A DNA stretch of 64,000 nt from Paenibacillus turicensis (GTDB lineage: Bacteria; Bacillota; Bacilli; Paenibacillales; Paenibacillaceae): the NCBI RefSeq assembly GCF_017873435.1, contig NZ_JAGGKG010000018.1, forward strand, positions 49,782 through 113,781. The letters run 5' to 3'. Positions 52,772 to 61,529 of the stretch are shown here, piece by piece. Below the pieces are notes generated by a model. The model saw only the letters and a list, made by a program, of their open reading frames with translations. It had not been told where the DNA came from and ran no database searches. The translations under genes and the position numbers were made by a program. Position 1 is the first letter of the stretch; every line of letters begins with the position of its first letter.

Positions 52772-53839
52772 CTAACCTCTGGATACGATACGTGCGATTG
52801 GGATAGCTTTGTGTGCAATGTATTTACGTGCTGCACCTGCGCCGCCATCATGTACTAGAGTCCAGTTAGCGCCGTTTTCAAGCTCCGCACTTGTTGGCGA
52901 TAGAGTTGCTTGACTTGCTTTAGTGTAGCTAATGCCGTAAGGAGCAAAACATTTACGTTGACGGCTATACAATGTATCTTGACCACCATTTGTTTTAGGA
53001 TCACGATACATTTCAAACGGAACTTTTGCGCCAATGTCTTCATAATCAAACGCACCCTCACCCAATACATAGGTGGTGTATTTGTTGTATGCAGGAGTTT
53101 CACCAGATGCTGCAACGGTTTCTACTGGCATGGAATCATCAATTAATACAATTCGTCCATTCCACGTTGCTAATGTAAGCTCACGTTCAATGCCATTTGC
53201 ATCCGTTTGTTTAAGGTATGCAAGTAATTTGAGGTTTTCTAGGTTAGTTGCTACTACTGAGTGCATGATTGCAAGTCTAAACTTAGATTTGTTGTCACCG
53301 CTTGCTTGTTGGATAGCACTATTTAGTGTAGCCGCACCGACTAATGCCGCATCATCTGCATTTGCTGTAATGTCGTATGTGTGATTATTAACAAACTCTA
53401 AGTTTTTAGCACCAGTCATGCTATAAATACCTTTTAAGATACTAAGCAAGGTGTTTTGATCGTTAATATCCCAGTACTCAGCCACTTGTGATGCAACGTT
53501 ATCCATAAAGTTTACGCCGCCTGTGATATCCTCGGAAAAGTCACTTTCCATCCACGCTTTAGCACGACCGATTACAACCACACTGCGCTCAAATGTTGTT
53601 GTGCTAGTTGCTGTAATGTCTGTCACGCCGTCATAGTTTAGTGCTTCGCCATCTAATAAGCCATACATAGGCAATGTGGCGTATGCTGTGCCTGTGCTTG
53701 CACTAAATGCATTACGAATTTCTGAGTTACCAGTTAATGCACGAGATTTTAAAAGCTCGTTTTTGCGTGTTTGTGGGATACGTGATACATAAGCGCCGAA
53801 CGCTTCAGGGTTAAATGTTTTTGAATCAAATTTTGCCAT
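52772..53839 (-). CDS. Major capsid protein
   Basis: 355 residues, HK97-like fold of the PBSX XkdG type (PQTRKNELLKSRALTGNSEI, TTTFERSVVVIGRAKAWMES, FMDNVASQVAEYWDINDQNT). It forms the head shell and follows the scaffold gene, as expected. Confidence 0.9.
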   Translation of the reverse strand: MAKFDSKTFNPEAFGAYVSRIPQTRKNELLKSRALTGNSEIRNAFSASTGTAYATLPMYGLLDGEALNYDGVTDITATSTTTFERSVVVIGRAKAWMESDFSEDITGGVNFMDNVASQVAEYWDINDQNTLLSILKGIYSMTGAKNLEFVNNHTYDITANADDAALVGAATLNSAIQQASGDNKSKFRLAIMHSVVATNLENLKLLAYLKQTDANGIERELTLATWNGRIVLIDDSMPVETVAASGETPAYNKYTTYVLGEGAFDYEDIGAKVPFEMYRDPKTNGGQDTLYSRQRKCFAPYGISYTKASQATLSPTSAELENGANWTLVHDGGAGAARKYIAHKAIPIARIVSRG

Positions 53840-53864
53840 GTGTTAAATACCTTCTTTCTTATTT

Positions 53865-54467
53865 TTAAATTTGTGCATTAGGATTAGCTGCAAGGTACTC
53901 CGCAAGCTCTGTGTAAGTCATTTCACTTGTCTTTTTAGGCGTTGACGCTGGTGGTGCGCCATCTGTTGGAGTCATCCCCTTAAATGTAGGCGCTGTAGGT
54001 TCTTGGACAAACAAAAAGGACTTGCTATCACGCAAAGCCTTTACTTGATCTTCATATCCTTTTTTAATTGACCCATCATCACCAAGCTCAATGACCGACT
54101 TATCTAGTAAACTAGCCACTAAATCAACATCATGTACACTATTTCCTAATGCTTGCTTTAATGCAGAGCTAAGTCTTAATTCTTGCTTTTCTGCTTCGTG
54201 TTGCTCTTTTGCTGCTTTGTTTTCAGTCTGTAGCGATTCAATTTGTTTTCTCAATTCTTCATTATCACCACTAGACTTCTTTAATTCTTCAAGTTGCTTA
54301 TCACGTTCTTTTAAGCTTTCCTCGGCTTTCTTTTTAGCCGTATTCGCTTCGTCAAACTTCTCTTTCGGGAACCAATTCCCATCAGTTACGATAGCAATCT
54401 TGTTTTCCCCTACCTTTTCAGCCACTTGATTATATAATTCCTCACCTAACAATTCTTTTAAATCCAT
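53865..54467 (-). CDS. Capsid scaffolding protein (GP20 type)
   Basis: 200 residues with a long central coiled coil (about 35-100, EESLKERDKQLEELKKSSGD) and a C-terminal motif MTYTELAEYLAANPNA common in Firmicute scaffolds. It shapes the prohead. Confidence 0.9.
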   Translation of the reverse strand: MDLKELLGEELYNQVAEKVGENKIAIVTDGNWFPKEKFDEANTAKKKAEESLKERDKQLEELKKSSGDNEELRKQIESLQTENKAAKEQHEAEKQELRLSSALKQALGNSVHDVDLVASLLDKSVIELGDDGSIKKGYEDQVKALRDSKSFLFVQEPTAPTFKGMTPTDGAPPASTPKKTSEMTYTELAEYLAANPNAQI

Positions 54468-54592
54468 ATATCTCTACTCCCTTAATGTTTTATTTACGTG
54501 TTACACCTCACGCAATGGGCTTGCGTTCGTTCAACCCACGAACCTTTAAAGAGGGCAGCGCCTAGTTTAATGTCATGCGACAGGACAACGTA

Positions 54593-54865
54593 TTAAGCTA
54601 CTACTTTTTCAAATTTTTCTTGTAACCACTGCTCTGTACACACTTTGAGCGTCCCATCAGCTGTCTTGTATACACATTCACCTTGTTTGATAACAATTAC
54701 ATCAAAATTACCTCTGATCACACGCATTCTAAAACTACCGTCTGGATTAAACTCTACAGCTGTAGGCAATCCAACAAAATTATTTACTGCTGGTATAGAC
54801 GGAAAATCCTCTAGTTTAATCGCAAAAACCGTGTCTCTTGATCTGTATTCTGCTACTTCTGCCAT
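54593..54865 (-). CDS. Small head-region protein of unknown function
   Basis: 90 residues, beta-rich, acidic middle (AIKLEDFPSIPAVNNFVGLP). No family recognised. It lies between the scaffold and MuF genes. The 110 bases after it contain GTTCG/CGAAC stems but no gene. Confidence 0.6.
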   Translation of the reverse strand: MAEVAEYRSRDTVFAIKLEDFPSIPAVNNFVGLPTAVEFNPDGSFRMRVIRGNFDVIVIKQGECVYKTADGTLKVCTEQWLQEKFEKVVA

Positions 54866-54877
54866 TTTACATATCCC

Positions 54878-55903
54878 CTATGCTATATATTTTTGATACC
54901 ATTCTTCATAATTCATATCGCTAGGCACGTTGTACGTTTTACCGTCTTTACCCCTAGCAATTCGCTCGCTTGGCTCCTCGTCTCCAAAATATGCGACTGT
55001 AGTCGATCTGCAATTAGCATGTAAAGGTGGGTAGTTAACTCCTATCTGCTTATCTGATAGATTAAACACCCTATTATCCATGCTTTGGCAAACTTGGCTT
55101 GTGCGGCTGTCTAACGTGGCTAAAAATTGATACTGTTTGACTACTCCGCTTTCTCGGTATCCTTTGTAGGTAGCTTCACCCATGATGTGGGCGCTCTCTG
55201 TGCGTACCAAGCGTTGAGCGTTTGATTTAGATACATTCATGCGATCCTGTACAGTCTTAGTGACCTTATCCAAGCTATCACCACGTATAAACGATTGAGT
55301 TAGGTTTGTTTCTAACTCCCTCAACAACTTTGTTCTGTCATCCCAAATACGTGAACTATAATCACTACCAGCCCATTTCTTTGTTATGACCGTCTCTACT
55401 GCTCTTGTGTCAACCCTAGCAAACGACGCGCCAAAACCCACACCTTTTTGTATCTCAAATAGTGTGCGGTAATAGGTATCTGTATAGGTGTCTGATATCA
55501 AGGTTGTTAGCTCTTGATGTTCTTGCGCTTTAAGCATCTCAATCTGTTGTTGTATCTGTACTTGTAATGCTTCGTATCTCGTTATCCTGGTGCGGTAGTA
55601 TACGTTATTAAGTTCCTTCGTCCATGCTCCTGACTCATTGCCTTTTGCAAGCTTTGTAAATTCCTCGACAGTCAGCTTAAACTCTTTTAATTCGCCTTTG
55701 TTGAGTATCTTCTTAGCCTCTAACATCGTTACTTCGTTGTTACTGGCGAACCGTCCATAAAAAGCGTCTATGTCCTTCTGGATGCTCTTGTATGCTTTGC
55801 GGTATTCTTTCTCTAAACGCTCATTTAATGAGTCCGCTTTTTTAAATTGTCTGTTGGCTATCTGCTCACTGCGTTTATTCCAATAATCAGCGGACTTCAT
55901 CAT
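54878..55903 (-). CDS. Phage head morphogenesis protein (MuF / SPP1 gp7 type)
   Basis: 341 residues. A long helical N-terminal part is followed by the Mu F signature LATLDSRTSQVCQSMDNRVF and PPLHANCRSTTVAYFGD. It is a minor head protein ejected or needed for infectivity. Overlaps the portal gene by 17 bases. Confidence 0.9.
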   Translation of the reverse strand: MMKSADYWNKRSEQIANRQFKKADSLNERLEKEYRKAYKSIQKDIDAFYGRFASNNEVTMLEAKKILNKGELKEFKLTVEEFTKLAKGNESGAWTKELNNVYYRTRITRYEALQVQIQQQIEMLKAQEHQELTTLISDTYTDTYYRTLFEIQKGVGFGASFARVDTRAVETVITKKWAGSDYSSRIWDDRTKLLRELETNLTQSFIRGDSLDKVTKTVQDRMNVSKSNAQRLVRTESAHIMGEATYKGYRESGVVKQYQFLATLDSRTSQVCQSMDNRVFNLSDKQIGVNYPPLHANCRSTTVAYFGDEEPSERIARGKDGKTYNVPSDMNYEEWYQKYIA

Positions 55904-57365
55904 TTGTTACCTGCGGATCAGGACTATTTAAATCTGGATAGTCGGTGTAACTGTCTGTTTGCTCCTGCTGTATCCTGTCTAACTCTTCCTGCACGTTTGT
56001 AGTCCAAGGATGATTAGCGACTATCGTTTCGTCAGATATGACACCTTTACTCTTGGCAGCATTTTCAATAGCTTCAGTCTCATTAATGATAATGTCTCTA
56101 TTAAAAATAAATGTAACCTCTTCATTCGAATAATCTTTTCTGTATCTGTTTAGAATGTCCGTATTGATGAAGAATAGCAGTTGCTCCAACGACCATTGGT
56201 ACTCCGTCTCAATCATATTGCAATCTAAGTCTAGATCGGCATATACAAACTTGAGCGCCTTGCCTGACTTATCATTGCCTAAAATGTCTGACTGAGAGTC
56301 TACACCTCTACCAAACTCGTATATGTCTCTACGGTTTTGATCTTGATGTGCCTTGTAAGCATCTGTATTAAGGTTGATGTCCTTTGTATCGACTCCACCA
56401 TCGTCTGTAACCTTTACGGCACGATATACGGATAGATTGCGTCTAAACTCACCCAAATCCTGTCCATCCAAGTTTTTGAGTACAAATATGCTATTTGGCG
56501 CATCCTCCAAAGCGTTAGAGTTATCAGACTTTTGTTTATCGTAGTCATCAATGAGTGACTTTATTTGATGGATTAGCGGCAATTCCTCGTCATTGTACTT
56601 AAAGCACACGAACGGTACTTTGTTCCAGTTATGAGGTATTTCCTTTTTATCTGGATTAACTAACTTAGCGTGAGGGCTACACCAATTAGCGCCGTATGAT
56701 GCATCTGGTACAACTCTGTCTTTTTCGTACACTAACCTCATTACACCGTCTTTTGTCCAATGCTCTACTCTAGTGATCTCTTTACGTTCTTCCGCTTCAT
56801 AGGTGATATATTGGTATACCCTAATTACAGACTCTAACTCAGTGTGATCAGAGTCTCTCCATAAAGGTATAATCTCATTTGCTGGCATGCGTTTAAGCTT
56901 AAATTGTCCTTGCTCATCGTAGTAAGGATGTAGCCATGCTATCCCTTTCTGGATGCTCTCTTTACCAATACGCTGTATTAATCGCATAAAGTTTTTATCA
57001 AAGTAATCTTTTGATAAGATTTCTTCATACGTCTCGTCATCTGCCTGTGCTGTTATCGGCTTAGACAGCAAATAACCCACCTTTTGATCAATTAGCTTTT
57101 TAGTAAAGTTATGATGCAGTTTGTTATTGGCTACGTTTGTAACCTCAATCATGTTCCCATCTGGTCCGATTGCCATTTTGCGGCGCTTTTTTATGTCTGG
57201 ATGGTCTTTGTAATATTGCTCCCCTATAATCATCCAAGCAAGCTGGTGCGACTTCAGCCAGTCTTTTACCGCATTATAGACAATCTTATCAATGCCCATT
57301 GGTGCGTTAATATTAAGGTTATTTATGATTACGTCTGTCTCTGTTGGCCCGTTAAAAAATGTCAT
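55887..57365 (-). CDS. Portal protein (SPP1 gp6 family)
   Basis: 492 residues with NKLHHNFTKKLIDQKVGYLL, YLSKPITAQADDETYEEIL and NKVPFVCFKYNDEELPLIHQ, hallmarks of SPP1-type portals. It forms the DNA-entry ring and is coupled to terminase upstream. Confidence 0.93.
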   Translation of the reverse strand: MTFFNGPTETDVIINNLNINAPMGIDKIVYNAVKDWLKSHQLAWMIIGEQYYKDHPDIKKRRKMAIGPDGNMIEVTNVANNKLHHNFTKKLIDQKVGYLLSKPITAQADDETYEEILSKDYFDKNFMRLIQRIGKESIQKGIAWLHPYYDEQGQFKLKRMPANEIIPLWRDSDHTELESVIRVYQYITYEAEERKEITRVEHWTKDGVMRLVYEKDRVVPDASYGANWCSPHAKLVNPDKKEIPHNWNKVPFVCFKYNDEELPLIHQIKSLIDDYDKQKSDNSNALEDAPNSIFVLKNLDGQDLGEFRRNLSVYRAVKVTDDGGVDTKDINLNTDAYKAHQDQNRRDIYEFGRGVDSQSDILGNDKSGKALKFVYADLDLDCNMIETEYQWSLEQLLFFINTDILNRYRKDYSNEEVTFIFNRDIIINETEAIENAAKSKGVISDETIVANHPWTTNVQEELDRIQQEQTDSYTDYPDLNSPDPQVTNDEVR

Positions 57366-57379
57366 ATGATCCTCCTTCC

Positions 57380-58633
57380 CTAGAATGATATAGACGGTTG
57401 TTTCATGTCTCGCTCTAAAGCATATCTACATTGGTCAATCGTATGATTGTCCTTGTCTTCTAACTTGGCCTTTGGGTTACCGTCTGTATCTGTTTGATAG
57501 TCTATATTTTCAAACTCTCTAGCTGTATTAGGTGTACGTTTGGGGTCTATCACAATAGCTTCTAAGTCATCTAGCCACTTTTCGCCATATTCAACACTAC
57601 CTGCACCTTTCTTGGCTCCACGCATATTAATGCCATAACCACGCATTTCATCAATAGATTTAGGCTCTGCACTATCGGCTGTTGTTAAATCCCTGTCATA
57701 TCCTTTTTTCTTCATCCAGTCGGCTAGTTCTCTGTTGCTTATCTTAACTCCGTATTTTTCATCCATTGCATACAGGATGCGGCGTGTTTTATCGTAATGC
57801 CAACGACCAAAAGACAACGGATCGACCCCATAGCCCCAGTCAGTCCCTTGTCGGATATTATCAAACGAGTTTATTTCATCATGTGTGATTGTTCTAAATA
57901 CTAGGTTATCAAACGGCACTACACCGCTCCCTATCGCTTCACCAAGGTATTCCCACCTATATTTGTGTGGTTTATTCTCTTCAACTTGTTTTGCTTCCTC
58001 AATAAACGCTTTAGAAATATGAGGGTTATTTAAGTATGTTGAGTGATTTACATATGTGTTATCTGGTATAAACTGCGTGTCATACTTTTTATTAACCCAC
58101 GATTGTTTGCGTTTAGGTGGATTGTATGAGTAATAGAAAGCATAAAAAAGACCATCCTCTAATTCAGCACGTAACACCGAATTTTCGATAGTCGATACTT
58201 CTTCTTCCGTTTTAAACTCAGCTAATTCCTCAATCCACAATATCGCAATAGGGAACTTCGACACTTTAATGGACTTTATTTTCATTGGATCGTCAGCGCC
58301 ACGGAAGATAATCTTATTACCCCTTGGTATATACACAAGCTGTAAAGGCGATTTCATAACCTTCCAGTAATGCGACACTCCTAATAGCTCAATAGCTTCT
58401 TTAAGTTGCTCAAACACCGACTCTTCAAGCGTTCTGGCGACCTTGCGCACAACTAATGCCGTTACAGGGTACTTCATCACATCTTTTACTATCTTAGGTG
58501 CTATAACTGATGATTTACCCGATCCACGACCGCCCTTTAAAACGTGTCTTAGGTATCTGTGTGAGTTGGATGCACCCCAGAACTCATAAAAGTGAGGAAC
58601 GATGATTTCAGACAACTTAATCACCTTTGTCAT
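57380..58633 (-). CDS. Terminase large subunit (PBSX family)
   Basis: 417-residue ATPase/nuclease that packages DNA. Walker A is VLKGGRGSGKSSVIAPK; Walker B lies in FPIAILWIEELAEF; the C-terminal nuclease region begins near VPFDNLVFRTI and includes TDWGYGVDPLSFGRWHYD. ATG 58633 has AGGTGA five bases upstream; the frame starts slightly earlier with GTG. Confidence 0.94.
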   Translation of the reverse strand: MTKVIKLSEIIVPHFYEFWGASNSHRYLRHVLKGGRGSGKSSVIAPKIVKDVMKYPVTALVVRKVARTLEESVFEQLKEAIELLGVSHYWKVMKSPLQLVYIPRGNKIIFRGADDPMKIKSIKVSKFPIAILWIEELAEFKTEEEVSTIENSVLRAELEDGLFYAFYYSYNPPKRKQSWVNKKYDTQFIPDNTYVNHSTYLNNPHISKAFIEEAKQVEENKPHKYRWEYLGEAIGSGVVPFDNLVFRTITHDEINSFDNIRQGTDWGYGVDPLSFGRWHYDKTRRILYAMDEKYGVKISNRELADWMKKKGYDRDLTTADSAEPKSIDEMRGYGINMRGAKKGAGSVEYGEKWLDDLEAIVIDPKRTPNTAREFENIDYQTDTDGNPKAKLEDKDNHTIDQCRYALERDMKQPSISF

Positions 58634-59024
58634 AAGTATCACCTATGTCATCAATGATCTGTACTACTGCGTTAGTGTCAATCTCTTGTTTATCAGTCCA
58701 CATTGCATAGCGCTTGCCAAGTAATTCAGCCGCCTTGTTACGGTCTTTAACAGGAGTCTCTAAACCTAGTTGATCTTTTACTTCGCCACGCATGACACTA
58801 GTCAAAAATGCTAACACTTCATCTTGACTTGCTATTCTTTCTTCTTCCTTTGATTCCATTCTTTCTTTTATATAATCCTGTATGTTGGCATTTGTTAGTA
58901 GTTTACTAGCATTCGTCCTAGCTGTAGAATCCTTTTTACAACTTGGATAAGCCTTTTTGTAGCTTTCTGTAGCATTCATTGTCTCTATATAATAATCAGC
59001 AAACGCCTTATGCCTTTCGTTCAT
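58617..59024 (-). CDS. Terminase small subunit
   Basis: 135 residues of the Terminase_2/XtmA type: ADYYIETMNATESYKKAYPS is the DNA-binding helix pair, followed by ASKLLTNANIQDYIKERM. It recognises the packaging site and overlaps the large subunit gene. Confidence 0.93.
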   Translation of the reverse strand: MNERHKAFADYYIETMNATESYKKAYPSCKKDSTARTNASKLLTNANIQDYIKERMESKEEERIASQDEVLAFLTSVMRGEVKDQLGLETPVKDRNKAAELLGKRYAMWTDKQEIDTNAVVQIIDDIGDTYDKGD

Positions 59025-59268
59025 TTGATCTCACCACCATGTACCGCAATAACTCTATAGCGTTAGTAAACTCATGTGTTTCTGGCACCGCTATTTTCTT
59101 GCCTGTCTTCTTGCTTACCTTATCCCCTTCGTGCCAGAATGTTAACTTGTAACGAGAATAGATGTTACCAAACTCTTTAGAATATCTTTGCTCTTTGGTT
59201 AGTGATACATCATGGCCGTTCATTCCTAGCTTTAGCAACAATAGTTTTAGGTTTTTACTAACATTCAT
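59008..59268 (-). CDS. Small phage protein upstream of terminase
   Basis: 86 residues, basic, no motif recognised (HDVSLTKEQRYSKEFGNIYS). Overlaps the terminase small subunit by 17 bases, so it probably heads the packaging operon. Confidence 0.65.
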   Translation of the reverse strand: MNVSKNLKLLLLKLGMNGHDVSLTKEQRYSKEFGNIYSRYKLTFWHEGDKVSKKTGKKIAVPETHEFTNAIELLRYMVVRSNERKA

Positions 59269-59303
59269 GTCATATCACCCACCTTCTTCCTTTACGTTGA
59301 TTT

Positions 59304-59465
59304 TTAATTAAACACCATCACCCAAAGTAATATTGACCACAGCATATACCAGCACGATTCTTTAAAATAGCCCTTCATTTTGTAGTTAATACTCATTCCT
59401 AGGTTAACGAAAAACAAAATAATCATGATAATTTTAAATACTTTATCTAAGGCATCACTTAACAT
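59304..59465 (-). CDS. Small phage membrane protein of 53 residues
   Basis: ATG at 59465 with AGGGGTGATGTA upstream. Two hydrophobic segments (KIIMIILFFVNLGMSI and YMLWSILLWVMVF). Function unknown. Confidence 0.65.
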   Translation of the reverse strand: MLSDALDKVFKIIMIILFFVNLGMSINYKMKGYFKESCWYMLWSILLWVMVFN

Positions 59466-59499
59466 TACATCACCCCTTTTATATAGTCTCTTATGTACA

Positions 59500-59522
59500 A
59501 AAAAAGCCGCCTTATTGGCGAC
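59500..59522 (-). terminator. Terminator upstream of the late packaging genes
   Basis: On the minus strand GTCGCC AATAA GGCGGC is followed by TTTTTTTG. It lies just after the stop codon of the gene at 59532. Confidence 0.8.
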
Positions 59523-59531
59523 TTGTGTTAT

Positions 59532-59738
59532 TTATAGATTCATCTTCATGATTTCAAGTACCTGTTTCAATGTTTCTTCTGCTTTCTTTCGTGCGTTTTC
59601 ATCCGTTGAACCAACTCTAATGTTTTCCAAGCAATCATTCATCAAGCGGTAAATTTCATGGCTCGCTGCAACTTTTTTCTTAATAGCATCTAGTTCCTTC
59701 TTCATTTCTATAACATCTTCGCTAAACAATTTAACCAC
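59532..59738 (-). CDS. Small helical phage protein
   Basis: 68 residues, almost entirely a charged coiled coil (IEMKKELDAIKKKVAASHEI). No family recognised. It ends at a strong terminator. Confidence 0.6.
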   Translation of the reverse strand: MVKLFSEDVIEMKKELDAIKKKVAASHEIYRLMNDCLENIRVGSTDENARKKAEETLKQVLEIMKMNL

Positions 59739-60008
59739 CTCCCCAAGATAATATCATACTAATTATGTACACCGCATTACTTAGGCTGCGGTAACCTCCA
59801 CGATCCATCCTTTATGTATCCCCTTGTCAAAAAGATACACCCCTGTGCTTGTGGTCAACACATCCCCATTACAGGGATAAGGAGGTGGTACCAGATTAAC
59901 TCGTGATGATCTTGGTGTTTATACGTTAATCTGGCAGGCTTGGCGTCTCTATATAATTAAGTAAGTTATACGCATAATAAAAAGCACCCTGTTAAGAGTG
60001 TCTAATCC
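59739..60008 (-). other. Spacer with a startless reading frame and a 10-bp inverted repeat
   Basis: A frame from 59918 to the stop at 59781 reads TPRSSRVNLVPPPYPCNGDV and continues to GWIVEVTAA, protein-like, but has no good start codon before codon 20. Its 5' part overlaps a perfect inverted repeat, CCAGATTAAC (59891-59900) and GTTAATCTGG (59925-59934). It may be a truncated gene or one with a rare start. Confidence 0.35.
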
Positions 60009-60221
60009 TTATTCAACTACTTCCCAATTTTCTGCGAACAGTTCTATCATAGTTTCTTTCCAGGGCACTCTCCCAAATCTACTTTCTACGTATAAGTATG
60101 GCGCTGTCATTTTACTATGTTTATCTGGACGTTGAACCCTAATAACCACATCTTTTTGCCACTGTGTGAGTCTCATTCCTTTTCCTTGCTTGGCTCCCTC
60201 AAGCGCTTGACCAAAATTCAT
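60009..60221 (-). CDS. Tad2-family (DUF2829) protein, candidate anti-Thoeris
   Basis: 70 residues. MNFGQALEGAKQGKGMRLTQ and the end VPWKETMIELFAENWEVVE match the DUF2829 family (MNFGEAL...W..s..D.laeDWEvv). Members include Tad2, which sequesters the signalling molecule of the bacterial Thoeris defence system. Whether this copy inhibits Thoeris is inferred from family only. It sits at the edge of the structured-RNA cluster. Confidence 0.8.
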   Translation of the reverse strand: MNFGQALEGAKQGKGMRLTQWQKDVVIRVQRPDKHSKMTAPYLYVESRFGRVPWKETMIELFAENWEVVE

Positions 60222-60298
60222 TTCTCTTCATCCTCTCTGAAATTAAAAATGCCACCCCTAAGGATGGCTATATAAAAGGTTAATAATTACCGTATTGA

Positions 60299-60377
60299 GC
60301 AGTAATTTATCAGCGGTTACTGCTAATCCGCGTCGGTTCAGGCTTTTTGAGGAGGGAAAACAGTACCGACTAACGCG
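60299..60377 (-). other. Structured noncoding segment
   Basis: Two stems are visible: GCAGTAA (60299-60305) with TTACTGC (60317-60323), and CGCG plus TCGGT (60329-60337) with ACCGA plus CGCG (60365-60377, TAA bulge). It adjoins the two tRNA-like elements and may be part of the same transcript. Confidence 0.4.
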
Positions 60378-60395
60378 AAACCCTCATAGTATTAA

Positions 60396-60542
60396 GATGT
60401 GGGCAAGGATTTGCACCTTGCAGGCTTTCATGTTCTTTTGGCAATTTTAGTTGCCATCGTAGTTGTTTATCCGCAGTTACACAACCCGTTTTAGCAACCC
60501 ATAAAAGCTATCCCATGCGTCTACCTATTCCGCCACCACATC
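60396..60542 (-). tRNA. tRNA-Leu-like element with enlarged anticodon region
   Basis: The ends form a 7-bp acceptor stem (GATGTGG with CCACATC). The D-arm GCG-GAATAGGTAGA-CGC is that of a class II (Leu-type) tRNA. A T-arm CAAGG-TGCAAAT-CCTTG follows near the 3' end. Total length is 147 nt instead of about 86. The segment between the D-arm and T-arm holds three other hairpins (including GGCAA with TTGCC) and no proper 5-bp anticodon stem that I can find. Anticodon not assignable. Pseudogene, intron-bearing tRNA or tRNA mimic. Confidence 0.45.
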
Positions 60543-60549
60543 ATTTTTA

Positions 60550-60666
60550 AAGTGTGAAGGGAATCGAACCCTCAACCAGCCAGTGTAACCAACTTTGAAA
60601 CTCCGCAGAGTTGTGTAATCGAACCACAGATATTACCAGCCGCTCTCCCTATTGAGCTACACACTT
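60550..60666 (-). tRNA. tRNA-like element with an insertion in the anticodon loop
   Basis: Acceptor AAGTGTG/CACACTT (7 bp), T at position 8, D-arm GCTC-AATAGGGA-GAGC and a canonical T-arm GAGGG-TTCGATT-CCCTT are all present. Anticodon-stem strands may be GCTGG and CTGGC (two G-U pairs), with a 5-nt variable loop after them. The loop between is about 50 nt instead of 7 and contains a perfect hairpin AACTC-TGCG-GAGTT. Total 117 nt. Anticodon not assignable. Confidence 0.5.
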
Positions 60667-60724
60667 TGTATTGGATAAGGTGACGAGCGATAAGCCGTTT
60701 AAGTTATTGTCCGTCACCTTGGAT

Positions 60725-60808
60725 ATATATAGGAAATCGCACCGCTTTATATGGACTCTTTAGGTCAAGTGATGAAGTATTATTACTTCTGTGGTGCGTC
60801 CTATATAT
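60725..60808 (-). other. Long imperfect stem with internal hairpins
   Basis: ATATATAGGA (60725-60734) and CGCACC (60738-60743) pair with GGTGCG (60793-60798) and TCCTATATAT (60799-60808). Inside lie GAAGTA/TACTTC and a small GAC/GTC stem. It is cloverleaf-like in size (84 nt) but lacks tRNA motifs. Probably a structured RNA upstream of the tRNA-like pair. Confidence 0.5.
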
Positions 60809-60881
60809 TTATCACAATACTATTGTATCACGTTTAATCGAGTACGAGCGGTCATAGATCGGACATAGAGCGGACATGATT

Positions 60882-61319
60882 TTAATCCTTAAATACGATT
60901 AGTCCTAACGATGTTGCCAACCGATAAATGGCATATGATTTAATACGTCTGTAATGTCTGTCGCTGTATCCGATCTTACGTGCCACCTCACTGTCCCATA
61001 CATCATCGTCATTCATGTAGCGCTCTCTTATGAGCAATTGCTGTTTGGCTCCTAGCTTCCTAATAGCCTTTTCTGCACGCTCCACATGCCTTTTGCGCCT
61101 TTGTTGTTCATCAACCATATTAATTACCAAGTTCCCCGTTTGATCGCTTGTAACGCCTGTATTGCTTCGTGGCATATCGCTGTATGATGCTGTCATGCTA
61201 GGTTCCTCGGGGATGTATTCAGTGACTTGGTACTCCCTAGCACGACTCAGGTACTTTTCTACTGCTTCCCTCGTCTTATCTTCGTCCACGTCATATATAT
61301 CAAAAGTCATTTGTTCCAT
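60882..61319 (-). CDS. ArpU family late transcription regulator
   Basis: 145 residues. The C-terminal sigma-4-like helix-turn-helix (KLGAKQQLLIRERYMNDDDV, then ARKIGYSDRHYRRIKSYAIY) is that of ArpU/RinA-type phage regulators, which switch on the packaging and structural genes. It has a strong ribosome site (GAGGTGAGGTGA). Its position just before the late genes fits. Confidence 0.9.
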   Translation of the reverse strand: MEQMTFDIYDVDEDKTREAVEKYLSRAREYQVTEYIPEEPSMTASYSDMPRSNTGVTSDQTGNLVINMVDEQQRRKRHVERAEKAIRKLGAKQQLLIRERYMNDDDVWDSEVARKIGYSDRHYRRIKSYAIYRLATSLGLIVFKD

Positions 61320-61382
61320 TCACCTCACCTCATTTGCACTTATTTTCATTATTTTGAATATAAAGTCGTTTATTTTGATCAT

Positions 61383-61526
61383 TCATTTGTGTTTATCTAC
61401 ACTTTCCTTCACTGTAAGCTTCATCACTTTGTAACGAACTATATTAGTCGCTGTGGTTCCTGCTGCTGAAATAATCAAGATGCCAAGTACAAAAGTTAAC
61501 CATGGATGTTCTAATGCCCATTGCAT
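61383..61526 (-). CDS. Small membrane protein of 47 residues
   Basis: ATG at 61526. One helix (FVLGILIISAAGTTATNIV) after MQWALEHPWLT, then a basic tail. Function unknown. It lies between the ArpU gene and the early-gene cluster. Confidence 0.6.
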   Translation of the reverse strand: MQWALEHPWLTFVLGILIISAAGTTATNIVRYKVMKLTVKESVDKHK

Positions 61527-61529
61527 AGT

